Source: Marinicauda algicola (lineage in GTDB: Bacteria > Pseudomonadota > Alphaproteobacteria > Caulobacterales > Maricaulaceae). Taken from it: a DNA stretch of 64,000 nt. The position numbers and the translations under genes were made by a program. The stretch spans positions 930,001 to 994,000 of the forward strand of contig NZ_CP071057.1 of assembly GCF_017161425.1 (NCBI RefSeq), given 5' to 3'. This document shows, piece by piece, positions 1-7,849 of the stretch (positions are counted from its first letter, which is position 1; the number at the start of each line of letters is the position of its first letter). The notes beneath the pieces are model-generated. The model had not been told where the DNA came from and ran no database searches. It saw only the letters and a list, made by a program, of their open reading frames with translations.

Positions 1-539
1 TCGACCTCGACGCCTCGCCCTCCCAGAACGTCAAGGCGCTCGCGCGCGCAAAGGGCGTCGATGTACGCGACATCACGGCCTGCGTCCTGGAACGCGACCG
101 TCACGAAGACATCATCGCCGACATCCGCAAGGCCGGCGCGCGCATCGAGCTGATCCCGGACGGCGACGTCGCCGGGGTCATTTCCTGCGCCGATCCCGAT
201 GGCGGGCCGGACATCTATATCGGCCGCGGCGGCGCGCCCGAGGGGGTGCTCGCGGCCGCCGCGCTGCGCTGTCTCGGCGGCCAGATGCAGGCGCGCCTGC
301 ATTTCCGCACCGACGAGGAACGCAAGCGGGCGGAGAAGACCGGCATTTCCGATCTCGACCGCAAGTACACCCACGCCGAGCTCGCCTCGAAGGACTGCGT
401 CTTCATCGCGACCGGCGTGACCGAGGGGCTGATGCTCAACGGCGTGCGCCGCGGGCCGGATTACGTCGCCACCGAAAGCCTCGTGCTCTCCTCGGTCACC
501 GGCTCGCGCCGGATCGTGGAAACGCGCCGGCCGCTGTGA
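1..539 (+). CDS. glpX: Class II fructose-1,6-bisphosphatase GlpX, C-terminal part
   Basis: Only the last 178 or so residues are visible, because the gene begins before the window. It hydrolyses fructose 1,6-bisphosphate to fructose 6-phosphate in cytosolic gluconeogenesis. The fragment carries the GlpX signature IGRGGAPEGVLAAAALRCLG followed by a metal- and substrate-binding C-terminus with ATGVTEG and a closing VETRRPL. Full-length family members are about 320 residues. The stop TGA at 537-539 lies inside the start of recJ (GTGA overlap), so the two are translationally coupled; glpX next to recJ is a familiar alphaproteobacterial arrangement. Confidence 0.93.
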   Translation, partial: DLDASPSQNVKALARAKGVDVRDITACVLERDRHEDIIADIRKAGARIELIPDGDVAGVISCADPDGGPDIYIGRGGAPEGVLAAAALRCLGGQMQARLHFRTDEERKRAEKTGISDLDRKYTHAELASKDCVFIATGVTEGLMLNGVRRGPDYVATESLVLSSVTGSRRIVETRRPL

Positions 540-2338
540 CCGGGCTGCTCGCACCCGCAGCGGCCGCCAGCGGCGCTCTGTTCGGGGTCGAGCGTTCGCT
601 GGGCGGAAAGCGCTGGCAGCTCGCCGAGGCCGACGACCGGCTCGTCGGGGAGATCGTGCGTGCCACCGGCTGCCCGGACGCGCTCGCGCGTCTGATGGCC
701 TCGCGCGGAATCGACGCGGCCGCCGCGCCCGGCTTTCTCGCCCCGCGCCTGCGCGACGCCTTCCCGGACCCGTCCCGCTTTGCCGACATGGACAAGGCGG
801 CCGGCCTGATCTGGGATGCAGTCGAGGCGAAGCGGCGCATCGCCCTGTTTGCCGACTACGATGTCGACGGGGCAACCTCCGCCGCCCAGCTCGTGCGCTG
901 GCTGCGCGCGGTCGGCCACGACCCGCTGGTCTACATCCCCGACCGGATCGAGGAGGGCTACGGCCCGAACGCGGCCGCCTTCGCCCGGCTGAAGGAGCAG
1001 GGGGCCGAACTCGTCGTCACGCTCGATTGCGGCGCGGCCGCGCTCGAACCGCTCGAGGCCGCCCGCTCGCTCGGCCTCGCCGTCGTCGTCGTGGACCACC
1101 ACATGATGAAGCAGGAGGTTCCGCCCGCCGCCGCCCTCGTCAATCCGAACCAGCCCGGCGACGAATCCGGCTGCGGGCACATGGCCGCGGCCGGCGTGAC
1201 CTTCGTCCTGCTCGCGGCGCTGAACCGGGAGGGGCGCCGGCGCGCCGCGTTCCGGGGCGACGAGCCGGACATCATCGCGCTCGCCGATCTCGCCGCGCTC
1301 GGCACGATCTGCGACGTGGTCCCGCTCACCGGCATCAACCGCGCGCTCGTGGCCCAGGGGCTCAAGGTGATGAGCGGCTGGGCCAAGCCCGGCCTGGCTG
1401 CGCTGGCCGAGGTCGCGGGCCTGGAAGGTCCCGCCTCGCCCTACCATGCCGGCTTCCTGATCGGCCCGCGGATCAATGCCGGCGGGCGCGTCGGCAAGTC
1501 CGATCTCGGCGTGCGGCTCCTGTCCACCGAGGATGCGGGCGAGGCGCGCCGCATCGCGCTCGAGCTCGACGCGCTCAATGCCGAGCGCCGCGCCATCGAG
1601 GCCGACGTGCTCGAGGCCGCGATCGCGCAGGTCGAGGCGGCCGGCGCCGGCGGGGACTCACCGCTCCTGCTCGCGGCCGGGCCGAACTGGCATCCCGGCG
1701 TCATCGGCATCGTCGCCGGCCGGCTGAAGGAGCGCTTCAACCGGCCCGCCCTGGTCGTCGGCCTCGACGAGGCCGGGCTCGGCAAGGGCTCGGGGCGCTC
1801 GGTCGCCGGGGTCAATCTCGGCGCCGCGGTCGCGGCGGCGCACGAGGCGGGACTTCTGATCGCCGGGGGCGGCCACCCCATGGCGGCCGGCCTCACCATC
1901 GCGGCCGACCGGCTGGAGGACTTCCGCGCCTTCATGACCGAGCGCCTCATGGGCGAATGGAAAAGCGCCGACGAGGCGCGCACCGCCCGCTTCGACGGCG
2001 TGCTCTCGCCCTCGGCCGTCACCTTCGAGTTCTGCGAGGCGCTGGCCCTCGCCGCGCCCTACGGGGCGGGCCATCCCGAGCCGCGATTCGCGTTCGCGGA
2101 CCTGCGCCGCACCTATGCCGAGCGGGTCGGCAGCGACCATGTGCGCTTCGCCTTCGAGGGCGCGGGCGGCGGGCGGCTCTCCGGCATCGCCTTCCGCTGC
2201 GCCGACGCGCCGATCGGCCAGGCGCTGCTGTCGGGCGGAGAGGGGCCGTGGCACGCCGCGGGGCGCCTGAAGGCCAGCGACAACCGCTTCGGCCGCAAGG
2301 CGGAATTCCACCTGGAAGACCTCGCCCCGGCGCGCTGA
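536..2338 (+). CDS. recJ: Single-stranded-DNA-specific exonuclease RecJ
   Basis: A 600-residue 5'-to-3' single-strand DNA exonuclease of the DHH phosphoesterase superfamily, acting in RecF-pathway recombination and mismatch and base-excision repair. Motif I ADYDVDGATSA lies at residues 106-116, followed by the DHH motif VVVVDHHMMK, and the DHHA1 motif AGGGHPMAAGL in the C-terminal half; a C-terminal OB-like domain closes the protein. Length fits the family (about 570-610). The start is GTG at 536-538, overlapping the glpX stop by four bases, and I chose it because no better start with a ribosome site follows. The tRNA-Glu gene lies 77 bases downstream under its own promoter. Confidence 0.95.
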   Translation: MTGLLAPAAAASGALFGVERSLGGKRWQLAEADDRLVGEIVRATGCPDALARLMASRGIDAAAAPGFLAPRLRDAFPDPSRFADMDKAAGLIWDAVEAKRRIALFADYDVDGATSAAQLVRWLRAVGHDPLVYIPDRIEEGYGPNAAAFARLKEQGAELVVTLDCGAAALEPLEAARSLGLAVVVVDHHMMKQEVPPAAALVNPNQPGDESGCGHMAAAGVTFVLLAALNREGRRRAAFRGDEPDIIALADLAALGTICDVVPLTGINRALVAQGLKVMSGWAKPGLAALAEVAGLEGPASPYHAGFLIGPRINAGGRVGKSDLGVRLLSTEDAGEARRIALELDALNAERRAIEADVLEAAIAQVEAAGAGGDSPLLLAAGPNWHPGVIGIVAGRLKERFNRPALVVGLDEAGLGKGSGRSVAGVNLGAAVAAAHEAGLLIAGGGHPMAAGLTIAADRLEDFRAFMTERLMGEWKSADEARTARFDGVLSPSAVTFEFCEALALAAPYGAGHPEPRFAFADLRRTYAERVGSDHVRFAFEGAGGGRLSGIAFRCADAPIGQALLSGGEGPWHAAGRLKASDNRFGRKAEFHLEDLAPAR

Positions 2339-2367
2339 ACTCTTGCAGCTTTTTCTTCACGAGCCGC

Positions 2368-2396
2368 TTGCATCGCGGAATCGGCGCCGATATATA
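2368..2396 (+). promoter_or_regulatory. Sigma-70 type promoter of tRNA-Glu
   Basis: TTGCAT at 2368-2373, a 17-base spacer and TATATA at 2391-2396 match the housekeeping promoter layout. The tRNA begins 20 bases after the -10 box, which leaves room for a short 5' leader. The box is conspicuously AT-rich against a GC-rich background. Confidence 0.7.
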
Positions 2397-2415
2397 CCGG
2401 GCCTCGCGAGACAGC

Positions 2416-2490
2416 GGGCCCTTCGTCTATCGGTTAGGACGCCAGGTTTTCAACCTGGAAAGAGGGGTTCGATTCCCCTAGGGCCTGCCA
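2416..2490 (+). tRNA. tRNA-Glu (anticodon UUC)
   Basis: A 75-nt cloverleaf with encoded CCA. The acceptor arm pairs GGGCCCT with AGGGCCT (one G-U at 1:72). The anticodon arm is CCAGG-TTTTCAA-CCTGG giving anticodon TTC, and the T arm AGGGG-TTCGATT-CCCCT is perfect. Confidence 0.97.
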
Positions 2491-2658
2491 CTCGCGCTTT
2501 CCCCACACCGGCAGCCTGCCCCTTCCGGGACCATCCGCCTCGGGCCAGCCCGCGCGTTGCGCCGGCCCTTTGCGCGTGCCCGAACCGCGGCGCGCCAGGC
2601 CGTCTGCGGCCGAACAGGGTATGGCATGGCTCGCCGGGCTTCCGGGGGCGTGTGCGCC

Positions 2659-3084
2659 TCAGGCGCGCGGCTGCAGCGCCGGGTGCCCGTTCGCGTGCGC
2701 GCTCAGCCAGTCGTGGAGGAGGGGGCTGGCCGAGCACAGGCCCTCGCACACGCCGGTGATCTCGCCGAGCGCCGCGCCGTCCCCGTGCCCGTTGACGAGA
2801 TCGGCATAGCTCAGGGCATGGCCCTCGCTGTGGTGATTGCTGTCGTGGCCGGTCAGCAGGATCTGCACATCGCCGTGCCGGGCGTCGTCCCAGATCCGGT
2901 CCATCAGCGCGGAGACGGTGCGCGGCGGACCCTCGATCAGCAGCAGGAAATGCGCGTCGAGGCGCAGGAGGAAGGAGGTCACGCCGAGCTTCGAATTGTT
3001 GTCCCGCCAACTCGCAACCAGCTCGCTCATCTCGAGCGAACCGAAGCCGCGGCTGGGTTGTGAGGCATAGATAATTCGAAACAC
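2659..3084 (-). CDS. BLUF-domain (blue-light FAD sensor) protein with variant flavin pocket
   Basis: A 141-residue protein that is essentially one BLUF domain, a fold that binds FAD and senses blue light. Seen in sequence: the N-terminal strand MFRIIYAS with the conserved Tyr6, the helix segment WRDNNSKLG with Asn30, a strand ending in IEGPPRTV and the typical DDARHGDVQIL. In the canonical family the strand before EG carries an invariant Gln; here the segment reads HFLLLIEG and position 48 is Leu. Offsets to PixD numbering (Tyr8, Asn32, Gln50, from memory) are uniformly two residues, so the alignment is firm. No output domain is fused, so it would act through a partner. It lies downstream of ppa on the same strand, 122 bases away. 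Whether it still responds to light is unclear. Confidence 0.85.
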   Translation of the reverse strand: MFRIIYASQPSRGFGSLEMSELVASWRDNNSKLGVTSFLLRLDAHFLLLIEGPPRTVSALMDRIWDDARHGDVQILLTGHDSNHHSEGHALSYADLVNGHGDGAALGEITGVCEGLCSASPLLHDWLSAHANGHPALQPRA

Positions 3085-3183
3085 AGGATACGTGCTGGAC
3101 CGCGGTTCACGCCGAGCGGCCCAGTGCCGGTCGACCCTTTAAATCCAACACGTTCCCGTGAAGAGCGAAACCACTACTTGTAC

Positions 3184-3201
3184 TGCTGAACGTGTTCAGC
3201 A
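3184..3201. repeat. 18-bp inverted repeat between ppa and the BLUF gene
   Basis: TGCTGAAC-GT-GTTCAGCA has perfect 8-base arms with a two-base centre. On the minus strand it sits just past the ppa stop and about 100 bases before the BLUF start. It could be an operator for the BLUF gene or a hairpin after ppa; there is no T-run on either side, which argues against a simple intrinsic terminator. Confidence 0.5.
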
Positions 3202-3206
3202 AATAC

Positions 3207-3740
3207 TCAGGCCGTCGCCCGCGCCCGCTCCAGGGCTTCGCGGATCAGCGTGTGGGCCCGGTCGACCCCGTGCCAGCCGCCGATCTTCACCCACTTGCGC
3301 GGTTCGAGATCCTTGTAGTGCTGGAAGAAGTGGGTGATGCGCGCGAGCTGGGCCTGGTGGACGTCGCTATAGTCCCGGATCTCGTCGTAGAAGGGGGTGA
3401 GCTTCTGGTGCGGCGCGGCGAGGATCTTCTCGTCCTGCCCGCTCTCGTCCTCCATCAGCAGCACCCCGATCGGGCGGGCGCGCACCACGCAGCCCGGCAC
3501 CAGCTCGGTCTGGCCGAGCACCATGACGTCGATCGGGTCGCCGTCGTCGGACAGGGTGTGCGGCATGAAGCCGTAATTGCACGGATAGCGCATCGGCGTG
3601 TGCAGGAAGCGGTCGACGAACACCGTGCCGGAGGCCTTGTCCATCTCGTACTTGACCGGCTGGCCGCCGACGGGGACCTCGACGATCACGTTGATGTCCT
3701 CGGGCGGGTTCTGGCCGGCGATGATCTTGTCGAGACGCAT
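3207..3740 (-). CDS. ppa: Inorganic pyrophosphatase (family I)
   Basis: A 177-residue cytosolic enzyme hydrolysing pyrophosphate to two phosphates, pulling biosynthetic reactions forward. Visible family I features are [16 protein letters not shown], the [23 protein letters not shown] block with the metal-binding DGDPID, and the C-terminal [21 protein letters not shown] chose the ATG at 3740 ([13 protein letters not shown]) over an in-frame start 38 residues upstream, because the length then matches the family and a GGAG motif sits about seven bases before it. Confidence 0.96.
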   Translation of the reverse strand: MRLDKIIAGQNPPEDINVIVEVPVGGQPVKYEMDKASGTVFVDRFLHTPMRYPCNYGFMPHTLSDDGDPIDVMVLGQTELVPGCVVRARPIGVLLMEDESGQDEKILAAPHQKLTPFYDEIRDYSDVHQAQLARITHFFQHYKDLEPRKWVKIGGWHGVDRAHTLIREALERARATA

Positions 3741-3895
3741 GGGAGGGCTCCGTATCCTGATTTGGCGCGGAAGAAACGCCGCCAGGCCAGCGGTTTCAAG
3801 CCTTTTGTGCGCTGCAGCAGGGAGCTTTTGCACCTGCGGGCGCGGTCTGGACAAGGCGATTGCGCGCTCCGGCGCGCGCGGCTAGCTTGCCCGCC

Positions 3896-4465
3896 ATGAT
3901 ACGCTTCATCGCTCTCAGCCTCGCCCTCGTCCTCACTGCCGGTCCCGTCGCGGCGCAGATCGGCGACGGCGCGCCGCCCGCCGACCCGGCCGCCCGCGAC
4001 GCCGTGGTCGAGTATGGCGGGCCGGAGACCGTCGTCATCGAGACCGACGAGGGCCCGGTCAGCTTCACCGTCGAGATCGCGGCCACCGAGCCCGCCCGCC
4101 AGCGCGGGCTGATGTGGCGCGAGGAGCTCGCCCCGGACGCGGGCATGCTGTTCGATTTCGCCACCGTGCGGCCTGTCTCGATCTGGATGCGCAACACGCT
4201 GATCCCGCTCGACATCATCTACATCCGCCAGGACGGCACGATCGCGAAGATCATCGCGCACGCCCAGCCGCTGTCGGAACGCCAGCTGCTGTCGGGCGTT
4301 CCCGTCCGCTCCGTGCTGGAGATCAATGCCGGGCGCGCCGCCGAGCTCGGAATCGAGCCGGGAGACCTCGTGCGCCACGCCTGGTTCGGCACCGCGCAGG
4401 CGCCCGCCGGCCCGGACGCCGCGGACGCCGGCACGGACGGCGAGGCGCAGCCGCAAGAGGGCTGA
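3896..4465 (+). CDS. Secreted DUF192 family protein
   Basis: A 189-residue protein starting MIRFIALSLALVLTAGPVAAQ, a clear Sec signal peptide with an AxA-type cleavage site. The rest is one DUF192 domain: RQRGLMWREEL, MLFDF, VSIWMRNTLIPLDIIYI and VLEINAGRAAELGI, followed by an acidic, alanine-rich tail. DUF192 proteins are small periplasmic or membrane-associated beta-barrel-like proteins of unknown biochemical role. A start 12 residues upstream is in frame but would bury the signal peptide, so ATG 3896 is preferred. It is divergent from ppa and precedes tRNA-Pro. Confidence 0.85.
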   Translation: MIRFIALSLALVLTAGPVAAQIGDGAPPADPAARDAVVEYGGPETVVIETDEGPVSFTVEIAATEPARQRGLMWREELAPDAGMLFDFATVRPVSIWMRNTLIPLDIIYIRQDGTIAKIIAHAQPLSERQLLSGVPVRSVLEINAGRAAELGIEPGDLVRHAWFGTAQAPAGPDAADAGTDGEAQPQEG

Positions 4466-4470
4466 GGCGC

Positions 4471-4499
4471 TTGCGCGCGCGGGCGTTGATGCCTAAACC
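4471..4499 (+). promoter_or_regulatory. Probable promoter of tRNA-Pro
   Basis: TTGCGC at 4471-4476, 17 bases, then TAAACC at 4494-4499. It starts just after the DUF192 stop codon and ends 15 bases before the tRNA. The -10 box is a moderate match only. Confidence 0.45.
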
Positions 4500-4513
4500 C
4501 TTCAGCGACAATT

Positions 4514-4590
4514 CGGGGCGTAGCGCAGCCTGGTAGCGCATCTGCTTTGGGAGCAGAGGGTCGCGTGTTCGAATCACGCCGCCCCGACCA
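4514..4590 (+). tRNA. tRNA-Pro (anticodon UGG)
   Basis: A 77-nt cloverleaf with encoded CCA. The acceptor CGGGGCG/CGCCCCG is perfectly paired, and the anticodon arm TCTGC-TTTGGGA-GCAGA gives anticodon TGG. Confidence 0.97.
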
Positions 4591-4648
4591 GTCTTCCGCC
4601 GGGCCGAGCGCCCGCCGGCCCGGTGTGGATCCTGTGACGAGACGAGTG

Positions 4649-4954
4649 ATGTTCGCGAAAATCTACCGCCCCTCGAAGACGGCCATGCAGTCCGGCCGCG
4701 CCAAGTCCCAGCACTGGCTGCTCGAATTCGAACCCTCCCAGGCCAAGCGGCCCGACCCGCTGATGGGCTGGTCGCAGGGCGGGGACACGCGCCGCCAGAT
4801 CCACCTCAAGTTCGAGACCAAGGAAGAGGCGATCGCCTACGCCCAGCGCTACGGCATCCCCTTCCAGGTGCGCGATGCGCGCGAGACGCCGCGCAAGATC
4901 AAGCCCTACGCCGCCAATTTCTCCTACGACCGGAAGGTGCCCTGGTCGCACTAG
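4649..4954 (+). CDS. NADH dehydrogenase accessory subunit, NDUFS4-like (ETC complex I subunit)
   Basis: A 101-residue cytoplasmic protein of the complex I 18-kDa (NDUFS4) family, an accessory subunit of NADH:ubiquinone oxidoreductase found in alphaproteobacteria and mitochondria. Diagnostic segments are AKIYRPSKTAMQSG near the N-terminus, LEFEPSQAKRPDPLMGW, and FETKEEAIAYAQRYGIPFQV, then KPYAANFSYDRKVPW at the end. Start ATG 4649 is preferred; a GTG directly before it is also in frame. It sits between two tRNA genes, only 16 bases before tRNA-Arg, so it may be co-transcribed with both. Confidence 0.9.
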   Translation: MFAKIYRPSKTAMQSGRAKSQHWLLEFEPSQAKRPDPLMGWSQGGDTRRQIHLKFETKEEAIAYAQRYGIPFQVRDARETPRKIKPYAANFSYDRKVPWSH

Positions 4955-4970
4955 CCGGCCGCGGCCGCAG

Positions 4971-5047
4971 GGCCCCGTAGCTCAACCGGATAGAGCGCTC
5001 GCCTTCTAAGCGAATGGTTGCAGGTTCGAGTCCTGCCGGGGTCGCCA
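4971..5047 (+). tRNA. tRNA-Arg (anticodon UCU)
   Basis: A 77-nt cloverleaf with encoded CCA. The acceptor is GGCCCCG/CGGGGTC with one G-U pair. The anticodon loop CTTCTAA gives TCT; the outermost anticodon-stem pair is a C-A mismatch. The T arm GCAGG-TTCGAGT-CCTGC is perfect. Confidence 0.95.
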
Positions 5048-5071
5048 TCCTTTCCGATTCCCCCTTGCATC

Positions 5072-5150
5072 GGCCCGGTCGGGCCTCGCCGGCGCGGCGG
5101 GCAGGCGGTCGCGCTTGCGAACCCTGACGGGTTCGATTCAGGGGAAACCC
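5072..5150 (+). other. Cluster of three short hairpins after tRNA-Arg
   Basis: In the 184-base gap after tRNA-Arg there are GGCCC-GGTC-GGGCC (5072-5085), CGAACCC-TGAC-GGGTTCG (5118-5135) and GGG-GAAA-CCC (5141-5150, followed by TT). They may be transcript-end structures for the tRNA operon or part of a small RNA. No T-run of more than two is present. Confidence 0.3.
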
Positions 5151-5231
5151 TTGCCGGCGTCCAGACGTTGTCCCTGACGCGATACGGGCAGGCCCTCGCT
5201 GCGGGCGTGCCGCAGCAGACAGGCAGGTCCC

Positions 5232-5534
5232 ATGGCCGGCAAGGACGACCCCACCACCGCGCAGGTCCGCAAGGGCAAGCATGTCAGGCGCCCGGGAGAG
5301 CCGGTCGTGGAGAACGAGCCGGCCGCGAGCCCGCTCGGCACCGACGACGAGGCCGCCGGCCGGCCGCCCGGACCGGAACGGGTGAAATCGGCGGTCGAGG
5401 ACGATCCGCGCATGGATGCGCCCGCCAGCCGCGTCGACCGGCCCGCGCTGCGCCCGACCCCCTATGCCTGGATCGGGCTCGCCGCCTTCGCGGCCTTCGC
5501 CGCTCTCCTGATCGCCGCCCTGATGCTGGGCTAG
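5232..5534 (+). CDS. Small protein with one C-terminal membrane helix, unknown function
   Basis: A 100-residue protein I do not recognise. Residues 1-75 are charged, proline-rich and probably disordered (KDDPTTAQVRKGKHVRRPGE). Residues about 78-99 form one hydrophobic helix (YAWIGLAAFAAFAALLIAA) ending at the C-terminus, so it looks like a tail-anchored cytoplasmic protein. The ATG follows an AGGCAGG purine stretch. Its stop overlaps the metC stop on the other strand (shared CTAG at 5531-5534). Confidence 0.6.
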   Translation: MAGKDDPTTAQVRKGKHVRRPGEPVVENEPAASPLGTDDEAAGRPPGPERVKSAVEDDPRMDAPASRVDRPALRPTPYAWIGLAAFAAFAALLIAALMLG

Positions 5535-6670
5535 GCGCCGAGCGCGCGCTCGAGATCGGCCCACAGGTCCTCGACATCCTCCAGCCCGATGGAAAAGCGC
5601 AGCAGCGCACCGCGCTCGCGCCAGGGGACCGCGGTGCGCACCAGCTGGCGGTCGCAGGGCAGGACGAGGCTCTCGTACCCGCCCCAGGAAAAGCCGAGCC
5701 CGAACAGCTCCAGCGCATCGGCCACGGCCTCGCCCTCGCGCGGGCCGCGATCCTTCAGCACCACCGAGAAGCACCCCGCCGGCGCGGAGAACTGCTTCTT
5801 GAACAGCGCGTTGTCCGGGGATGATTCGAGCGCCGGATGAAGCACGCGCGCGACGGCCGGATGCGCCTCGAGCCGCCTTGCCAGATCCAGCCCGGACCTT
5901 CCGCACCGCTCCAGGCGCACCGACAGTGTGCGCAGCCCGCGCAGCGCCATGAAGGCATCGTCGGGAGACACGTGCGCGCCGTAGAGCTGGGCGTGCGCGG
6001 CCACGCGCCGGGCATTCTCCCCGCGCGCCGCGACGCAGCCCATCAGAAGATCGGAATGCCCGCCGACATACTTGGTCAGCGACTGCGCCGCGTAATCTAC
6101 TCCGAGATCGAGGGGGTTCATCAGGTAGCCGGCGCTCCAGGTGTCGTCGATCACCGTGGCCACCCCGCGCGCCTTCGCCGCCTTCGCGATGGCCGGCACG
6201 TCCTGCACCTCGAAGGTCAGCGAGCCCGGCGATTCCAGCAGGATCATCCGGGTTTCCTCGCCGATGAGGTCGGCGATGCCCGCGCCCGCACGCGGATCGT
6301 AATAGCGCGGCGTCACGCCCAGGCGCGGCAGCTCCTCGTCGCAGAACCGGCGCACCGGCTTGTAGACGCTGTCCACGATCAGCGCGTCGCCGGGCTCCTC
6401 GATGGCGCTGCGGATCGCCAGAACCACGCCCGCGAGCCCGGAGGGGGCGAGGCTCACGCCGTCGGCCCCGTAGAGCCCCTCGAGCGCCTCGGTCAGCGCC
6501 GTGTTGGGGCTGAGACCGCCGCGCGCATAGGTGCGCTGGCCCTGCGAGGGGGCATAGAGTTCGGCCGAGCTGGCCGCGAGCACGGTCGAGGCGCGTTCCA
6601 CCGGCGCGTTCACCGGCCCGGCCGCACGGGCGGGCCGCCCCGCATGGATGAGACGCGTATCCCGTTTCAT
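5531..6670 (-). CDS. metC: Cystathionine beta-lyase (Cys/Met metabolism PLP enzyme)
   Basis: A 379-residue PLP-dependent enzyme of the trans-sulfuration group, expected to split cystathionine to homocysteine, pyruvate and ammonia. Visible motifs are TRLIHAGRP, the cofactor-cradling LAPSGLAGVVLA, VIDDTWSAGY with the PLP-pyridine Asp, the Schiff-base lysine in AAQSLTKYVGGHSD, and the C-terminal FSWGGYESL of the cystathionine beta-lyase branch. I use ATG 6670 (MKRDTRLIHAG), the family's usual beginning; the frame stays open 28 codons further upstream. The family also contains gamma-synthases and gamma-lyases, but the WGGYESL pattern favours a beta-lyase. Divergent from the binding-protein gene at 6745. 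Confidence 0.88.
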   Translation of the reverse strand: MKRDTRLIHAGRPARAAGPVNAPVERASTVLAASSAELYAPSQGQRTYARGGLSPNTALTEALEGLYGADGVSLAPSGLAGVVLAIRSAIEEPGDALIVDSVYKPVRRFCDEELPRLGVTPRYYDPRAGAGIADLIGEETRMILLESPGSLTFEVQDVPAIAKAAKARGVATVIDDTWSAGYLMNPLDLGVDYAAQSLTKYVGGHSDLLMGCVAARGENARRVAAHAQLYGAHVSPDDAFMALRGLRTLSVRLERCGRSGLDLARRLEAHPAVARVLHPALESSPDNALFKKQFSAPAGCFSVVLKDRGPREGEAVADALELFGLGFSWGGYESLVLPCDRQLVRTAVPWRERGALLRFSIGLEDVEDLWADLERALGA

Positions 6671-6744
6671 GTCGACGAATCCTTCCCTCTCCGGTAAACC
6701 TTGAAAGACCTTACGCAAACGCGCTGACCAAGGGCAGGGCCCCC

Positions 6745-7806
6745 GTGTCGCCATTCTCGCTGATCGACCTGTTCCGCCTGCGCAACCTCACGCGCGGGGC
6801 CGTCACCTTTGCGCTGGGCTTTAGCGTATCGCAGAGCGAACTAGAAGAACGCGCCACCACGCTCGCCGAGATCCGCGACCGGGGCCAGCTTCACTGCGGC
6901 GTCGACGAGGGCCTGCCCGGCTTCGCCACGCGCGGCGAGGATGCGCGCTGGACGGGGTTCGAGGCCGATCTGTGCCGCGCCTACGCCGCCGCCTTCCTCG
7001 GCAGCGAGCGGCGCGTGCGTTTCGTGCCTCTGACCACGAGCGAGCGCTTCGAGGCCCTGATCGACGGCCGGGTCGACGTGCTGGTGCGCAATACCAGCTG
7101 GACCTTCGCGCGCGACGCGGAGATGCCGGTCACCTTCGCCGGGATCTATTACTTTGACGGGCAGGGCTTCCTGGTCCCGGCCGATCTCGGCGTGTCCAGC
7201 GTGCGCGAGCTCGACGGGGCGCGCATCTGCGTGCAGCGCGACACCACGACGGCGCTCAATCTGACCGACTACGCGCAGACCTATGCCGTCACCTTCACCC
7301 TCGTGGAGGTCGACACCGCCGAGGAGGGGCTGACGCGCTACCAGGCCGGCGAGTGCGACGCCTACACCAACGACATCTCCTCGCTCGCGGGCCTGCGCCT
7401 GGCGCTCGAGGACCAGACCGCCCACGTCCTCCTGCCCGAGGTGATCTCCAAGGAGCCGCTCGGCCCGGTGGTCAGGAGCGGCGATCCCGGCTTCGCCGAG
7501 GCGGTACGCTGGGTGCTCTTCGCGCTCATCGCCGCGGAGGAGTACGGCGTGACGGCGGAAAACGCCGCCGCCCTCGCGCAGGAAAGCCCGAACCCGGAGA
7601 TTCGCCGCCTGCTCGGCGGGGAGGGCGCCATCGGGGACGCGGTCGATCTCGACGACGAGTTCGCCCTGAGGGCCATCGCCAGCGTCGGCAATTACGGCGA
7701 ATTGTTCGCGCGCCATCTCGGCCGCGACAGCCCGCTGAACCTGCGCCGCGGCCTCAATGCCCAGTGGACGCAGGGCGGGCTGATGTACGCGCCGCCTTTC
7801 AGGTGA
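6745..7806 (+). CDS. Periplasmic amino-acid-binding protein (AapJ-like), orphan
   Basis: A 353-residue solute-binding protein of the general L-amino-acid ABC family 3. The N-terminus has a hydrophobic stretch (RGAVTFALGFSVSQS) that could be a signal peptide. The mature part shows LAEIRDRGQLHCGVDEGLPGF, WTGFEADLCRAYAAAFLG, the VDVLVRNTSWTFARD hinge region and YQAGECDAYTNDISSLA. The C-terminal LGRDSPLNLRRGLNAQW is typical of AapJ/BztA proteins. Start is GTG 6745, with a GGGCAGGG purine stretch upstream. In most genomes this gene leads an operon with two permeases and an ATPase; here the next gene is cysK on the other strand, so its transporter partners must be elsewhere or absent. Confidence 0.87.
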   Translation: MSPFSLIDLFRLRNLTRGAVTFALGFSVSQSELEERATTLAEIRDRGQLHCGVDEGLPGFATRGEDARWTGFEADLCRAYAAAFLGSERRVRFVPLTTSERFEALIDGRVDVLVRNTSWTFARDAEMPVTFAGIYYFDGQGFLVPADLGVSSVRELDGARICVQRDTTTALNLTDYAQTYAVTFTLVEVDTAEEGLTRYQAGECDAYTNDISSLAGLRLALEDQTAHVLLPEVISKEPLGPVVRSGDPGFAEAVRWVLFALIAAEEYGVTAENAAALAQESPNPEIRRLLGGEGAIGDAVDLDDEFALRAIASVGNYGELFARHLGRDSPLNLRRGLNAQWTQGGLMYAPPFR

Positions 7807-7849
7807 TCTCGGGTCCTGCCGGGGTGAAAGCGTTTCGTCCCGGAAGAGG

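Noticed and set aside
2450-3010. 186-codon minus frame overlapping the BLUF gene and tRNA-Glu
   Set aside because: It runs through a tRNA and is out of frame with the recognisable BLUF domain.
5118-5143. GGGTTCGATTCAGGG looked like a tRNA T-arm remnant
   Set aside because: The flanking stem does not pair as a T arm and no acceptor or anticodon arm is present; the simple hairpin explains it better.
6671-6744. Possible SAM-type riboswitch ahead of metC
   Set aside because: The 74-base divergent gap shows no recognisable SAM-II or SAM/SAH core.
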